Source of the DNA: a virus
DNA: 64,000 bases
Virus record (IMG/VR): IMGVR_UViG_3300042303_000421
Span: 1 to 64,000 of that record
Direction: 5' to 3' (one strand)
Shown here: piece by piece, positions 32,522-43,149 of the stretch
Numbering within the stretch: the stretch's first letter is position 1
How the letters are laid out: each line of letters begins with the position of its first letter
Translations under genes and position numbers: made by a program
Notes under the pieces: generated by a model
Told to the model about the DNA's origin: nothing
Databases searched by the model: none
What the model saw: only the letters and a program-made list of their open reading frames with translations

Positions 32522-33202
32522 ATGATATTATCAAAATTAATTTACGATGTACGAGAAGGTATAAAACAATACCAAGACGATACAGAAATAGATGATAGAC
32601 ACATTATACATCTATTTAATATTAAACGAGCTAAATATTTAAGACAAGAACTTAATAATTTACAAAGAAGTGTAGATATTTCTATAACACAAAGTTTTTG
32701 TGAAGGATTAGAAGAAGTGTCTATAAATCAATGTAATTTAGATTTTGTTTGTGGAAAAATACTTAGAACTAAAAGACCTATTCCACAAGCATTAGAATTA
32801 CATTTAGCACCTGCAATCACAAGTGTTAAACCTACAAACATAACAAGTTTACCTTTTAATTTTTTACCTAAAGAAAGAGCTTTATATCATCAATTTTCAC
32901 CATTTAAAAATAGTATTTATTCTTTTTTAAATGATGATGGTTATATTTATTTAATTAGTGAAAATAAAGCTTTAAGATTAATTGAATGTATAACTGTTTC
33001 AGGAGTATTTGAAGATCCTTTAGAATTAAAAATTTATAATAATTGTTGTGGATGTGAAACACCTGCACCTTGTTTTGATATAAATTCTACAGATTATCCT
33101 TTACAATCACATTATATAGATTTAATTAAAATGGAAATTATAAGTGAATATGTAAAACTTTTACAAATACCTGAAGATAAAACTAATGATTCAAATGACT
33201 AA
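32522..33202 (+). CDS. Tail ring/connector protein, 226 aa
   Basis: 226 residues, following the pattern of crAss-like ring or tail-tubular proteins (ILSKLIYDVREGIKQYQDDTEIDDRHIIHLF at the start, then a central beta domain with CCGCETPAPCF). Located in the ring-ring-ring-muzzle order of crAss-like tails. Overlaps the next gene by 17 nt. Confidence 0.65.
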   Translation: MILSKLIYDVREGIKQYQDDTEIDDRHIIHLFNIKRAKYLRQELNNLQRSVDISITQSFCEGLEEVSINQCNLDFVCGKILRTKRPIPQALELHLAPAITSVKPTNITSLPFNFLPKERALYHQFSPFKNSIYSFLNDDGYIYLISENKALRLIECITVSGVFEDPLELKIYNNCCGCETPAPCFDINSTDYPLQSHYIDLIKMEIISEYVKLLQIPEDKTNDSND

Positions 33203-33704
33203 GAAATCTAATAATAAAATTCAAGTTCATTATGGAATTACTGATTATTATAAATATTATAAAGATAAATATAAAAATCATGTTTCTTCAAAAAAATATA
33301 ATAAAATTATTTCAGATTTTAATAATGAAATTATTAATTTAATTTTAAATGAGAATATAGAATATTATATGAATCATTTACATTTAGTTGTAGGTGTTAG
33401 AAAAGTTAAAAGAAGACCTCGTATTGTAAATGGAAAACTACGTAATACTGTACCTATTGATTGGAAAGTTACTAAAGAACTATGGCAATCTGATGAAGAA
33501 GCAAAAGAGAAAAAACTTCTTGTAAGATTTAATAATTCTCATACTTCTGGTTATATTTTTAGTATAAATCTTATTAAGGTAGGATTAGGTTTTAAAAATA
33601 AAAAATATTACAAATTTAAAGCAGCTAGAAATTTTGCTAGAGATTTAGCTAAAAGAATTAAAGATGAAGAAAAAGAAAGATATGACACTTATAAATTATA
33701 TTAA
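33186..33704 (+). CDS. Tail ring protein, 172 aa
   Basis: 172 residues, basic. The segment PIDWKVTKELWQSDEEAKEKKLLVRF-N-HT-GY matches a pattern seen in crAss-like tail genes. The start may be at 33198 (MTKKSNNK). Probable ring component of the short tail. Confidence 0.65.
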   Translation: MIQMTKKSNNKIQVHYGITDYYKYYKDKYKNHVSSKKYNKIISDFNNEIINLILNENIEYYMNHLHLVVGVRKVKRRPRIVNGKLRNTVPIDWKVTKELWQSDEEAKEKKLLVRFNNSHTSGYIFSINLIKVGLGFKNKKYYKFKAARNFARDLAKRIKDEEKERYDTYKLY

Positions 33705-33706
33705 AT

Positions 33707-34432
33707 ATGGCACATAATGGACAAATGATTGGTATGGGTGAAATCTTATGGAGAGTATTAAGACAACCTTTACTTAAAGATTTAAAATATGAAGAAGCAG
33801 CTGAATATGCTTTAGAATGTATTCCTTTATTAGGAGCACCTATGGCTTTAGTTGAAAAAGTTACAGATCCTATTCCAATAGAATCATTTAAATCACCACT
33901 ACCTTGTGATTTAACACAAATTAGAGGAGTTAGATATTTAGGATTAGATGGTTGTCAAGATCCAATTGCTATGAGAGAAGCTACTAATTTATATCATAAA
34001 AGTCAAAATGAATTAAATAGTGAACTTGAATTAATTAGAGAATATACTTATTCAATTCAAAATGGTATTATATTTACTTCTCGTGAAGAAGGTTTTATTG
34101 AAATTTCATATAGAGCAATTGCTACAGATGAAAATGAATTTCCTTTAATACCTAATACTGAAAAAGTTAAATTAGCATTAGAATATTATATAATGTTTAG
34201 ATATTTAGAACAATTATTTTCAGTAGGTAAAATAACTGATAAAGTATTTCAATATTATGAACAAAAAAAATGTTGGTATATGGGAGCAGCTAATACTGAT
34301 TTACAAATGCCTACAATAGATAAAATGGAATCTATGATGAATGCTATTAATAGATTAATTATTAATGATAAAGCTCATGAATCATTTTATAAAAACTTTG
34401 GAATGAAAGAATATATAAAAGATAATAGATAA
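33707..34432 (+). CDS. Tail ring protein, 241 aa
   Basis: 241 residues with LKDLKYEEAAEYALECIPLLGAP and FKSPLPCDLTQIRGVRYLG, features I associate with the crAss-like ring protein adjacent to the muzzle gene. TAATG overlap with the next gene indicates coupling. Confidence 0.7.
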   Translation: MAHNGQMIGMGEILWRVLRQPLLKDLKYEEAAEYALECIPLLGAPMALVEKVTDPIPIESFKSPLPCDLTQIRGVRYLGLDGCQDPIAMREATNLYHKSQNELNSELELIREYTYSIQNGIIFTSREEGFIEISYRAIATDENEFPLIPNTEKVKLALEYYIMFRYLEQLFSVGKITDKVFQYYEQKKCWYMGAANTDLQMPTIDKMESMMNAINRLIINDKAHESFYKNFGMKEYIKDNR

Positions 34433-37400
34433 TGAATAAAGCAACAAAAATTACGTATAATGGTGGTATGAATAAAGATATTAGTAAATCTAAATTTCAA
34501 CCACAATTTTATTTTGAAGGTAAAAATATACGAATTATTGCAACTGATTCACAAAGTACAGGTTCTGTAACTAATGAAAAAGGTAATAGTCTGATATTAG
34601 AATTACCAAGTATAGTAATTAATGACGGTGTTATTACATATGGTAATAAAACATTATTATATACTACAAATGAATTAACAAATTCAACATCTACAGAACA
34701 AGTAATTATAGGACATTCTTATAATAGAGAATGTTTTATATTATTTACAACAGATAATAATGGTATTGATTGTATTTGGAAATTAAATGAAAGTGATTTT
34801 GATTTAAGATTACTTTATGTAAGAAATTTAAATTTTTCTTCTAATTATCCAATATGGGCATTATCAAATTTTGAAAATAAAAAAATTGATAAAGTATATT
34901 GGGTAGATGGTGTAAATCAAATGAGATTTTTAAATATTAATCATTCTATATCAAATGGAGATTTAGAACAATTAATAGATATACCTGTAACAACTATTAA
35001 CCAAGTAAGTAATTTTAATTTATCACAACCTCAAATAACTGATAAATTAGTTGGAGGAAATCATACTTCAGGTATGATACAATATGCTTACAATTTATAC
35101 AGAATTAATTCTTCTCAAACTAAAATTAGTCCTTTATCTGAATTAATATCTTTAGATAAAAGTACTTTAGGTGGTGGAGAAGTTAATGAAGTAGTAAGTA
35201 CTACACCTATAATATATATACCAAGTATTGATAAAAATTATACTAATTTAAAATTATATTCTATAAAATATACTTCTTATAATCAAATACCTGAAATTAG
35301 TTTACTTTTAGATACAGATATCACAAACAATGAAGATTTAACTTATTATGATGATGGTAATATAATTCAAAATGTATCTTTAGAACAATTTACTTTTTTA
35401 GGTTCAGATATTATTATACCTAAACATATTAATTCTAAAGATAATAGATTATTTTCAGCAAATTATGAAGAAAAAAATTATAATATAGATCTTGATTGCA
35501 GAGCATATAGTTTTCAAGCATTAGGTAATTCAAAAGTAGTAGATAGATTTGAAACAGTTGGTTCTAATCCATTATTTCCAATAGAAGAAATAACAATAGA
35601 TTTTACTACTCCTAATTATGATTCTATTCCTTTAAATCATTCATCAATCAATAAAGATTATGATAAGTATAAATATACTAATAATGGTATTCAATTAGGT
35701 GGTGAAGGTAAATATTTAAAATATGAATTAAAAAGAAGACAAGATTTAACTTTAAAAGCAGATAATGTTTTTAAAGATAATGAAATATACAGAATAGGAC
35801 TTCAATTTTATAATTTAAAAGGACAAATTAGTTTACCTAAATGGATTGCTGATTTTAAAACTCATCCTAATAATTTAGATCAATCTAATTTAAATGGATG
35901 GTTTTCTTATTTAGAAATAACATTAAAATCTGAATTTTACACATGGTTAAATGATTCAAATAATTTTTTAACTGATGAAGGTAATTATGATGAAGAATTA
36001 AAACCTGTAGGTTATAAGATACTTAGAGCAGATAGAACTTTAAATGATAAAACTATTATTTGTCAAGGTATTATAAATACAATGATGTCTATGGGTCGTC
36101 ATGGTGGTGATGGATTTAATGTTAGTGATTTTGGAGAAAATTATGGACTAATTAATACTAATAATGAAATTTCAGCAGACAATGGGTTAAAAATGCCTTC
36201 TTTAATGAGAAGAATAGATAGTTATTTATCTCCTATTCATGGTATGGATAATTATTCTAAACTAGATAGACAAATTCCATTTCATCCTCAATCATCAGCA
36301 TTAGATAGTTCTCCTTCAAATGAAGTTTATAAATCAACATCTTCTTCTGGATGGATTAAAGATTTTTGGCAATATAATCATATGATGCAATTATTTTCTC
36401 CTGAAATATTATTTGATAATATTAATAACATTAATATAAATAGTAAATTAAAAATAATAGGAGGAATAGAAAATAATAACAATGAATGGTGGTCACAACT
36501 TAGAAATCCAGAAACAAAAGAAACTGCTTATGAAGCTAAAGGAAGTAATTCATTAACTCCTTGGGATATTAAATGTTCAGAAACTTTAGGAACATTAGTT
36601 AAATCTATAGCAGATCCTTATCAAAATTTTAAATATGGATTAATAGCAACTAATGAAGGATATACTCCTTTTAGTCAATATTTAAGAGAATATAAAGGAA
36701 ACTTTAAAAGATCTTTAGCAAACACCAGTAATCCATATAATACATTAATTTTTGGAGGTAGAGAATATGATTTCTACGGAACACCAATAATAACAGAAAA
36801 AGGACAAGGAAGAACTGTTTATAATAATGATATAAATTATGCTTATTCAAATTCATGGCAACCTATATTAACTGACGATAGTGTTAGTGCTCCTGCTGTA
36901 ATTGGAGCTAATTCTTACGGAGCTAAAAATTTAACTTTTGTTTTGGGACTAGGAACAAGTATTCTTCCAAAAAATAGAATTAATTATAAAAATCTTCATA
37001 CTCATACTTTATTAACAGATCAAGATATTTCTTTAATAGGAGAAATTAAAATACCAGAGATTCAAATATACATAGGAAATATATACGGAGGAAATACTTA
37101 TGAATCTAAAAAAAGAACTAATTATATTGAAATAGGAGAATATATAAATATTAACAATTCTAATATTATAATTTATAATCCTGGTGATACTTTTATAAAT
37201 GATTTTAAATTTACAAAATTAGTAAAAACTGATGTTGAAAAATATGGAATAAATACAATGCAAACTACAGAAATTGTAAGTGTACGTATTGAAACTTCTG
37301 TAAATTTAAAAAATAGAAATGATTCAAGTATAGGAGCGTGGGATAGTATATTTCAAACTAGATATGATGATTTTCATAAATATAATAAAGTATATTCACA

Positions 37401-38505
37401 ACAACCTAATTTATTTTTAAGAAAAGACTTAAATTATAATTTTAAAAAAGAAAATATTTATGATGCTAATGTAATTGCTTCTAGTCTTAAATCTCCTGGA
37501 GAATTAATTGATAGTTGGACTAATTTACTTCCAAATGAAGTTCTTTCATTAGATGGTAAATATGGACCTATTACACATCTACATAATTTTAAAGATGAAC
37601 TTTATACTTTTCAAGATAATGGTGTAGCTTTTTTATCTATTAATCCTAGAGTACAAGTACAAGGTTCAGATGGTATATCTGTAGAATTAGGTTCTGGTCA
37701 AGTATTACAAGAGTATAAATATATTAGTACAGATTCAGGTACATTAAATAAATGGTCAGTTGTAAATAGTCCACAAACATTTTATTTTTATGATTTAAAT
37801 AATAAATCTATTAAAATGTTTAATAATGGAGCTAGTAAATTATCAGATATAAAAGGATTACATTCATTTTTACAAAATAATACTACTGATGGTTTATTAA
37901 AAAATAATAATCCTATTTTAAGAGCTGGTATAACATCAGGATATGATTATATTAATAATGAGGCATTTATGACTTTTTTACAAGGAAATAAATCTTTTAC
38001 TATTAATTATAATGAATTAACTCAAAGCTTTATAAGTTTGTATGATTACTTACCTAATATGTATATTAGTAAAGGTAATAACTTTTTAGTAACACATCCT
38101 AATAATAAAAAAATATATAAACAGTATGCTGGACAATACAATGTATACTTTGATACATATTATCCTTCTTATATAACTTTAATGTTAAATCCTGAAGCAG
38201 ATTTAGATTGTGTATTTGATAATATTCAATTTAAATCAGAACTTTATTTAAATGATATTGATCAACCTGATGAAACATTAACTAAGATTCAAGCTTATAA
38301 TGAGTATCAAAACTCTGGTTTAATACCTTTAGAGTTGGGTAGAAATAAAAATCTTAGACGTAAGTTTAGAGATTGGCACGCATTAATACCTAGAGAAGGT
38401 AGAAATAGAATACGTAATCCTTGGGTTTATTTAAAATTACAATTAGATAATGAGGATAATTATAAGATGATTTTGCACGATATTATTTGTTACTATACAG
38501 TTTAA
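34432..38505 (+). CDS. Muzzle / tail stabilisation protein
   Basis: 1357 residues. The N-terminus YNGGMNKDISKSKFQPQFYFEGKNIRI-TDSQSTGSVTNEKGN is diagnostic for the crAss-like stabilisation (muzzle) protein at the tip of the tail. The rest is beta-rich. It should close the tail channel and open on contact with the cell. It ends before a GIY-YIG insertion with its own promoter. Confidence 0.82.
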   Translation: MNKATKITYNGGMNKDISKSKFQPQFYFEGKNIRIIATDSQSTGSVTNEKGNSLILELPSIVINDGVITYGNKTLLYTTNELTNSTSTEQVIIGHSYNRECFILFTTDNNGIDCIWKLNESDFDLRLLYVRNLNFSSNYPIWALSNFENKKIDKVYWVDGVNQMRFLNINHSISNGDLEQLIDIPVTTINQVSNFNLSQPQITDKLVGGNHTSGMIQYAYNLYRINSSQTKISPLSELISLDKSTLGGGEVNEVVSTTPIIYIPSIDKNYTNLKLYSIKYTSYNQIPEISLLLDTDITNNEDLTYYDDGNIIQNVSLEQFTFLGSDIIIPKHINSKDNRLFSANYEEKNYNIDLDCRAYSFQALGNSKVVDRFETVGSNPLFPIEEITIDFTTPNYDSIPLNHSSINKDYDKYKYTNNGIQLGGEGKYLKYELKRRQDLTLKADNVFKDNEIYRIGLQFYNLKGQISLPKWIADFKTHPNNLDQSNLNGWFSYLEITLKSEFYTWLNDSNNFLTDEGNYDEELKPVGYKILRADRTLNDKTIICQGIINTMMSMGRHGGDGFNVSDFGENYGLINTNNEISADNGLKMPSLMRRIDSYLSPIHGMDNYSKLDRQIPFHPQSSALDSSPSNEVYKSTSSSGWIKDFWQYNHMMQLFSPEILFDNINNININSKLKIIGGIENNNNEWWSQLRNPETKETAYEAKGSNSLTPWDIKCSETLGTLVKSIADPYQNFKYGLIATNEGYTPFSQYLREYKGNFKRSLANTSNPYNTLIFGGREYDFYGTPIITEKGQGRTVYNNDINYAYSNSWQPILTDDSVSAPAVIGANSYGAKNLTFVLGLGTSILPKNRINYKNLHTHTLLTDQDISLIGEIKIPEIQIYIGNIYGGNTYESKKRTNYIEIGEYININNSNIIIYNPGDTFINDFKFTKLVKTDVEKYGINTMQTTEIVSVRIETSVNLKNRNDSSIGAWDSIFQTRYDDFHKYNKVYSQQPNLFLRKDLNYNFKKENIYDANVIASSLKSPGELIDSWTNLLPNEVLSLDGKYGPITHLHNFKDELYTFQDNGVAFLSINPRVQVQGSDGISVELGSGQVLQEYKYISTDSGTLNKWSVVNSPQTFYFYDLNNKSIKMFNNGASKLSDIKGLHSFLQNNTTDGLLKNNNPILRAGITSGYDYINNEAFMTFLQGNKSFTINYNELTQSFISLYDYLPNMYISKGNNFLVTHPNNKKIYKQYAGQYNVYFDTYYPSYITLMLNPEADLDCVFDNIQFKSELYLNDIDQPDETLTKIQAYNEYQNSGLIPLELGRNKNLRRKFRDWHALIPREGRNRIRNPWVYLKLQLDNEDNYKMILHDIICYYTV

Positions 38506-38561
38506 TTATAAACTATTAATAAAATAAGTATAAAATATATTGTTAAATAATTGTGAAAAAT

Positions 38562-38592
38562 TAGGAAATATAGAAAATATTTTGTATATTTG
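38562..38592 (+). promoter_or_regulatory. Bacteroidota-type promoter P6 of the GIY-YIG gene
   Basis: TTAGGAA-type -33 region (38561-38567) and TATATTTG (38585-38592), 19 nt before the ATG at 38612. Confidence 0.8.
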
Positions 38593-38611
38593 TATAAATT
38601 ATAAATAATTT

Positions 38612-39550
38612 ATGAAACAAGGAGTATATCAAATAAGAAATTTAGTAAATAAAAAAAGATATATCGGTAGTTCTATTGATTTAAATAAAAGAAAAGATGA
38701 GCATTTTTACTATCTTAGAAGAAATGCTCATCATAATATACATTTACAAAATTCTTTTAATGAATATGGTGAAAGTAAATTTTTATTTGAAACTATTGAA
38801 TCTAATGATAATTTAGATAGAGATGAACTTTATGAATTAGAGCAGTTTTATATAGATTCTTTTAATTGGGAAAATCTTTATAATATAAATAAAGATGTTA
38901 AAAGTGGTGGTTCAGATGTATTATCTATTCCTATATTACTTTTAGATTTAAATCATAATATTATAGAAGAATTTGAAAGTATTCAACAATGTAGTAGATT
39001 TTTAAATAAATCACAAATTAATTCTAATCGATTAAACAACAATACAATTATTTCTAATAATTATAGAATTGTAACTAAAGATTTTTATGATTCTGAAATA
39101 GAAGAAATTTTAAGTTGGAAAAATAAATTAGAAGAACAACTTGTTGAAGAAGAAAATCGTGAAGAATATAAAAGATTAAATAAAATAATTTATTTAGATT
39201 TAAATAATAAAACATATAGATTTGAAACATTAAAAGAAGCTGGAAATTTTGTAAATCTTTCAAGTGAAAGAGTTAGACAAATACTTAATTCAGATTGGAA
39301 AATTAATCAAAAATATAAATTTTATAATTTGTGTGATAAAGAAACAAAATATCAAAATCAAAAAGAATTAGAAACATATTTACAAAATAAACCCATTAAA
39401 ACAAAATATGATAAATATTACAAATTTGATGAAAAATCAAATGAATGGATAGTTTTTACAGAAGATGAAATTATTGCTAAAGTAGATAATGAACAAAAAG
39501 CTAAACTAATAAGTAAATATTTATTTAAAACATTACAAGAAGAAGAATAA
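38612..39550 (+). CDS. Free-standing GIY-YIG homing endonuclease
   Basis: 312 residues. GVYQIRN and YIGSS form the GIY-YIG motif, followed by the basic KRKDEH region, NS-NEYGESKFLFE and the catalytic-Glu region ELYELEQFYIDSF. C-terminal NUMOD1-like DNA-binding repeats (EEFESIQQCSRFLNKSQ near residue 115; YRFETLKEAGNFVNLS near 205) follow. It carries its own promoter and terminator between two structural genes, as expected of a mobile insertion. Confidence 0.9.
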   Translation: MKQGVYQIRNLVNKKRYIGSSIDLNKRKDEHFYYLRRNAHHNIHLQNSFNEYGESKFLFETIESNDNLDRDELYELEQFYIDSFNWENLYNINKDVKSGGSDVLSIPILLLDLNHNIIEEFESIQQCSRFLNKSQINSNRLNNNTIISNNYRIVTKDFYDSEIEEILSWKNKLEEQLVEEENREEYKRLNKIIYLDLNNKTYRFETLKEAGNFVNLSSERVRQILNSDWKINQKYKFYNLCDKETKYQNQKELETYLQNKPIKTKYDKYYKFDEKSNEWIVFTEDEIIAKVDNEQKAKLISKYLFKTLQEEE

Positions 39551-39556
39551 ACACAC

Positions 39557-39591
39557 AAAGGGTAATTAAGTAAAATTAGTTACCCTTTTTT
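39557..39591 (+). terminator. Intrinsic terminator after the GIY-YIG gene
   Basis: AAAGGGTAA (39557-39565) pairs with TTACCCTTT (39580-39588) and runs into a T tract. The next gene starts at 39615 with no promoter seen. Confidence 0.85.
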
Positions 39592-39614
39592 AATATAAAA
39601 TTTTTACTAACAAT

Positions 39615-41291
39615 ATGAACAAAATAACAACTTACAATGAAGGTGGTACACATTCCACTAACCCAAATGGTGGAATTCCTATGGGTACAAGTCCTGAAGG
39701 GGCACAAAATACTGTAGAGCAAGGAGAAGCTAGAATGGGTGATATGATATACTCTAATAGAATTCCTTTATCTCAAGAAGCTGTAGAAGCTGTAGGATTA
39801 CCTCGTAAATTTGCAGGTAAAACTCCAGGTCAAATTATGTCTTTAATTGATAAAACATTTAAAGATAGAAATGATCAGCCTTCACAAGCTACTAAAAAAG
39901 ATATTGCTGATAAAGTTGCACAAGCTCAAGAGATGATTAAAGCTCAACAAGAAGCTATGCAAACACAATCACAAGAAGTACCTGATATGATGAATGGTGA
40001 AATACCTGAAGGTATGAATCAATTTGTACTTGGTGGTGATATAACACAAGGTACATTACCTTTAGGAGGTTTAGATGATTTAGCTGGAGGTTTAACTAGT
40101 TTAGCAACAGGTAATAAAGATCAAGCTTTAACTCAAGGTATAACAGGAGGACTTACTTTAGCTGGTACAGCTATTGGTGGACCAGTTGGTGGATTTATAG
40201 GTAAAACAATTGCTGATATTGGAACAGGAATTATAAATGGAGAAAAAGCTAAAAAAGAAGCCCAAAAACAAGCAGTTGTTGATGCTAAAATATTAGGTTC
40301 ACAATATACGTCTGATTTTGCATTAGGTGGTAATATGTATGAAGGTGAAGGTCCTTTAGGATTTCGTAAATCTACAAGTACAATACCTCAAGTTGGAGCA
40401 CCAATTGGTAAAATACTACCAACTGTAATGAATCAAAATATTCGTAGACAAGTAACACCAGTTAATTCATTAAAAGTTGATAATAAAACATTTACAGCTA
40501 ATGGTCCTGTACTAACTGATAAAAGTCAATTACCTCAAATTGGACAATCTACTACTACTGAAAATAAATTTAATTGGAAAAAAGTAGGAGATGAAGTTAA
40601 AAAAAATTATCCTCACGTATTAAGAGCTGCTCCAGTAGCAATGAATCTTGCAGAATTAGCTAGACTTAAAAAGAATGGTTACGATAAAGTAAATCCTGTT
40701 TTAAATGATACTAGATTTAAACCTGAATATATTGATGAGAAATCATTAGTTAATTTAGCTAATAGTGAAATGAATAATTCTATAAATGCAATTAGTCAAA
40801 TGGGAGGTTCGCAAGGAGCTACTAGAAACGCTATAATTGCAGCAGGATTAAATAAAAATAAAGCTTTAAATCAAGCAATGATTGAAGCTCAAGGTAAAAA
40901 TATAGCAACTAATCAATTTGGTCAACAATTTAATAATCAAAATACTGAAGCTAATATAGCACGTACAGTAATGGCTGAAGATTTAACAGCTCGTAATAAA
41001 GGTGCTTATGAAACTAATAGAAGTAAATTAGTTGGTCAATTAGGTACAGATATAGGTTCTATTGGAAAAGAAGAAGTATTTAAAGATATTGCAGAAAATA
41101 TGACAGGTTATACTTGGTTAGGAGAATATTTAAAAATAAATCCTAATGCTACTGAAGAAGAAGTAAAAGCTGCTGCACAAGAAGAAGTTAAAAAGAAAGG
41201 TACAACTTATTTTAAAAATAGACCTTCAATAGATACATCACCAATTACCACAGGAGCTTATGGTGGTAAAATGAAATTTAAAAAATATTAA
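39615..41291 (+). CDS. Virion/ejection protein, 558 aa
   Basis: 558 residues. The N-terminus (GGTHSTNPNGGIPMGTSPEG, VEQGEARMGDMIYSNRIPL) is a pattern recurrent in large crAss-like virion proteins. A Gly/Ala-rich hydrophobic stretch at about 150-200 (GGLTLAGTAIGGPVGGFIGKTIADIG) could interact with membrane during ejection. Probable cargo or ejection protein; first of five consecutive large virion genes. Confidence 0.65.
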   Translation: MNKITTYNEGGTHSTNPNGGIPMGTSPEGAQNTVEQGEARMGDMIYSNRIPLSQEAVEAVGLPRKFAGKTPGQIMSLIDKTFKDRNDQPSQATKKDIADKVAQAQEMIKAQQEAMQTQSQEVPDMMNGEIPEGMNQFVLGGDITQGTLPLGGLDDLAGGLTSLATGNKDQALTQGITGGLTLAGTAIGGPVGGFIGKTIADIGTGIINGEKAKKEAQKQAVVDAKILGSQYTSDFALGGNMYEGEGPLGFRKSTSTIPQVGAPIGKILPTVMNQNIRRQVTPVNSLKVDNKTFTANGPVLTDKSQLPQIGQSTTTENKFNWKKVGDEVKKNYPHVLRAAPVAMNLAELARLKKNGYDKVNPVLNDTRFKPEYIDEKSLVNLANSEMNNSINAISQMGGSQGATRNAIIAAGLNKNKALNQAMIEAQGKNIATNQFGQQFNNQNTEANIARTVMAEDLTARNKGAYETNRSKLVGQLGTDIGSIGKEEVFKDIAENMTGYTWLGEYLKINPNATEEEVKAAAQEEVKKKGTTYFKNRPSIDTSPITTGAYGGKMKFKKY

Positions 41292-41293
41292 TA

Positions 41294-43147
41294 ATGAATA
41301 GATATACAAATATGTCCGTTTCTGCATATGATCCGTTATCACTACAAGAAGTATTAATGGCCCCAGTTATGAAACGTCAGCAACACGATCAAACTTCTGC
41401 TCAATTAGGTGCATTAGAAGCTGAATTAGCTAAAATAGATCCTTTAGATGTTCATAATGAATATGCTAAAGCTGAAAGAGCTAAATTAGCTGATAAAATA
41501 AATCAACAAGCTGAGTTATTAAATAAACAAGGTTATACAAATAATACTAAAGGTGATTTATTAAAATTTAATAGAGAATTTCAAGAAACTATATCACCTA
41601 CAGGTACAATAGGTCAAATAAATCAAGCAAAAGTAGTACACGATCAATTATACAAAGATTGGATGTCTACAGAAGAAGCTAAGAAAGCAGGACCTGAAGT
41701 AGCTACTCAACGTTGGTTAGAACATAGAAAAAAATATGCTGATGATTTTGGTCTTAATCAAAAAGTTAAACCAATTGGTCAAATGGTTGCTCCTAAATTT
41801 CAAGATTTAGAAGCAGATATAAAAGATTTTATGACAGGTTTAGGTGAAACAACTAAAGGTTGGATTACAAAAAACGGTTATGGTTTTGATGAAGGTCCTG
41901 AAGGTACTTTAATTATGGTTACAGAAACAGGTAAAAGAGTTACAAGTGATAATGTAAAACAAATTGAAAGTGCTACACAAAGACTTGCTGAAAAATGGAT
42001 TAAAGAAAATGCACCAGGTCGTGAGTGGGCAGATTTTACAAGTACAGATAAAAATTATATTATAAATCAAATTAATTTAGCTGCTGGTTCTAAAATTAAA
42101 ACTAAAGTAGATGATTCTTTATCTACAGGTAGAACTTGGAAAGGTGATTTAAAGAAAAAAGAAGAAGAAAATTCCAATGTACCTTCAGTTACAGAACCTG
42201 TAGTTGAATTTAATAATAACAAAACAAATTTAGCTTCTTCTTTAAATAAATTAGGTCAATATAAACCTTCTGTAACAAATGTTAGAATTACTAGTACTGG
42301 TCCTGGAGGATTTAATACTAAGGAATCAGCTGCAAATGGTGTTTATACTGAAAAAGATTTAAGTAAATCTGAGTTAGAATATTATGATACTATGTATAAT
42401 GCTATGAAAAATAGTGGTCAAATAGATGCTAAAGAACCTAAGTTTTCTAAAGCTAATGTTACTAAAATCCAGCAATATATTAAAAATACACAAAATTATT
42501 CTTTTTCTAATAAAATATTAAAACCTACAGCGGTAGATAATAATTTACAAAAACCTTTAGTTTTTACATCTAAAAAAGGTACAGATATGAATACTCATCT
42601 TTTACAAGAAGTTTCTTCAGGTAGAAGAACTTTAATAGACAAAGATTCTCAAAAAACAATTGATTTATCTAAATATCCAAATTATAAAGTAGAATATGTA
42701 GGAATGGTTTCACCAGATAATGTTTTAACTAAAAATGATAAAACTACTTTTAATGATGATTCTTTTGTTTTACCACATGTTGTACAAATTACATATAAAG
42801 AAGGTGGTGTAGAAAAAAGAAAAGAAGTTTACATGGATAGAGATTCTGAAGAAATTAAAAAACCAGAATTTAAAGCTTCTAAAACAATTAAAAATATTAC
42901 ATTAAAAGGAAAACAAGCTCCTGGTTTAATTAATAAATATGAAGATAAAACTTTAAACGAAATTGGTTTAAAAGAAATTGAAAGTGTTTATGTAGCTGAA
43001 CAAGATGGATATATTGTTAAATATAAAAAAGCTAATGGTGAAACCTATCAAGAAACAGATGATAATGGTAATCCTTTAGTATTACCTTCTGAATATGTAC
43101 AAAATCAAATTTATGAAATGTACGATAGAAGATTTAATAAAAAATAA
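41294..43147 (+). CDS. Virion/ejection protein, 617 aa
   Basis: 617 residues, with helical coiled-coil regions near the N-terminus (LGALEAELAKID, AERAKLADKINQQAELL) and a beta-rich C-terminal half. The first line (NRYTNMSVSAYDPLSLQEVLMAPVMKRQQHDQT) is typical of proteins in this position in crAss-like phages. Two nt separate it from each neighbour, indicating co-translation. Role inferred from place. Confidence 0.65.
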   Translation: MNRYTNMSVSAYDPLSLQEVLMAPVMKRQQHDQTSAQLGALEAELAKIDPLDVHNEYAKAERAKLADKINQQAELLNKQGYTNNTKGDLLKFNREFQETISPTGTIGQINQAKVVHDQLYKDWMSTEEAKKAGPEVATQRWLEHRKKYADDFGLNQKVKPIGQMVAPKFQDLEADIKDFMTGLGETTKGWITKNGYGFDEGPEGTLIMVTETGKRVTSDNVKQIESATQRLAEKWIKENAPGREWADFTSTDKNYIINQINLAAGSKIKTKVDDSLSTGRTWKGDLKKKEEENSNVPSVTEPVVEFNNNKTNLASSLNKLGQYKPSVTNVRITSTGPGGFNTKESAANGVYTEKDLSKSELEYYDTMYNAMKNSGQIDAKEPKFSKANVTKIQQYIKNTQNYSFSNKILKPTAVDNNLQKPLVFTSKKGTDMNTHLLQEVSSGRRTLIDKDSQKTIDLSKYPNYKVEYVGMVSPDNVLTKNDKTTFNDDSFVLPHVVQITYKEGGVEKRKEVYMDRDSEEIKKPEFKASKTIKNITLKGKQAPGLINKYEDKTLNEIGLKEIESVYVAEQDGYIVKYKKANGETYQETDDNGNPLVLPSEYVQNQIYEMYDRRFNKK

Positions 43148-43149
43148 TT

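Noticed and set aside
38513-38525. Fourth copy of the shared upstream 15-mer before promoter P6
   Set aside because: Only CTATTA is shared, and it sits 6 bp out of register with the other three copies.
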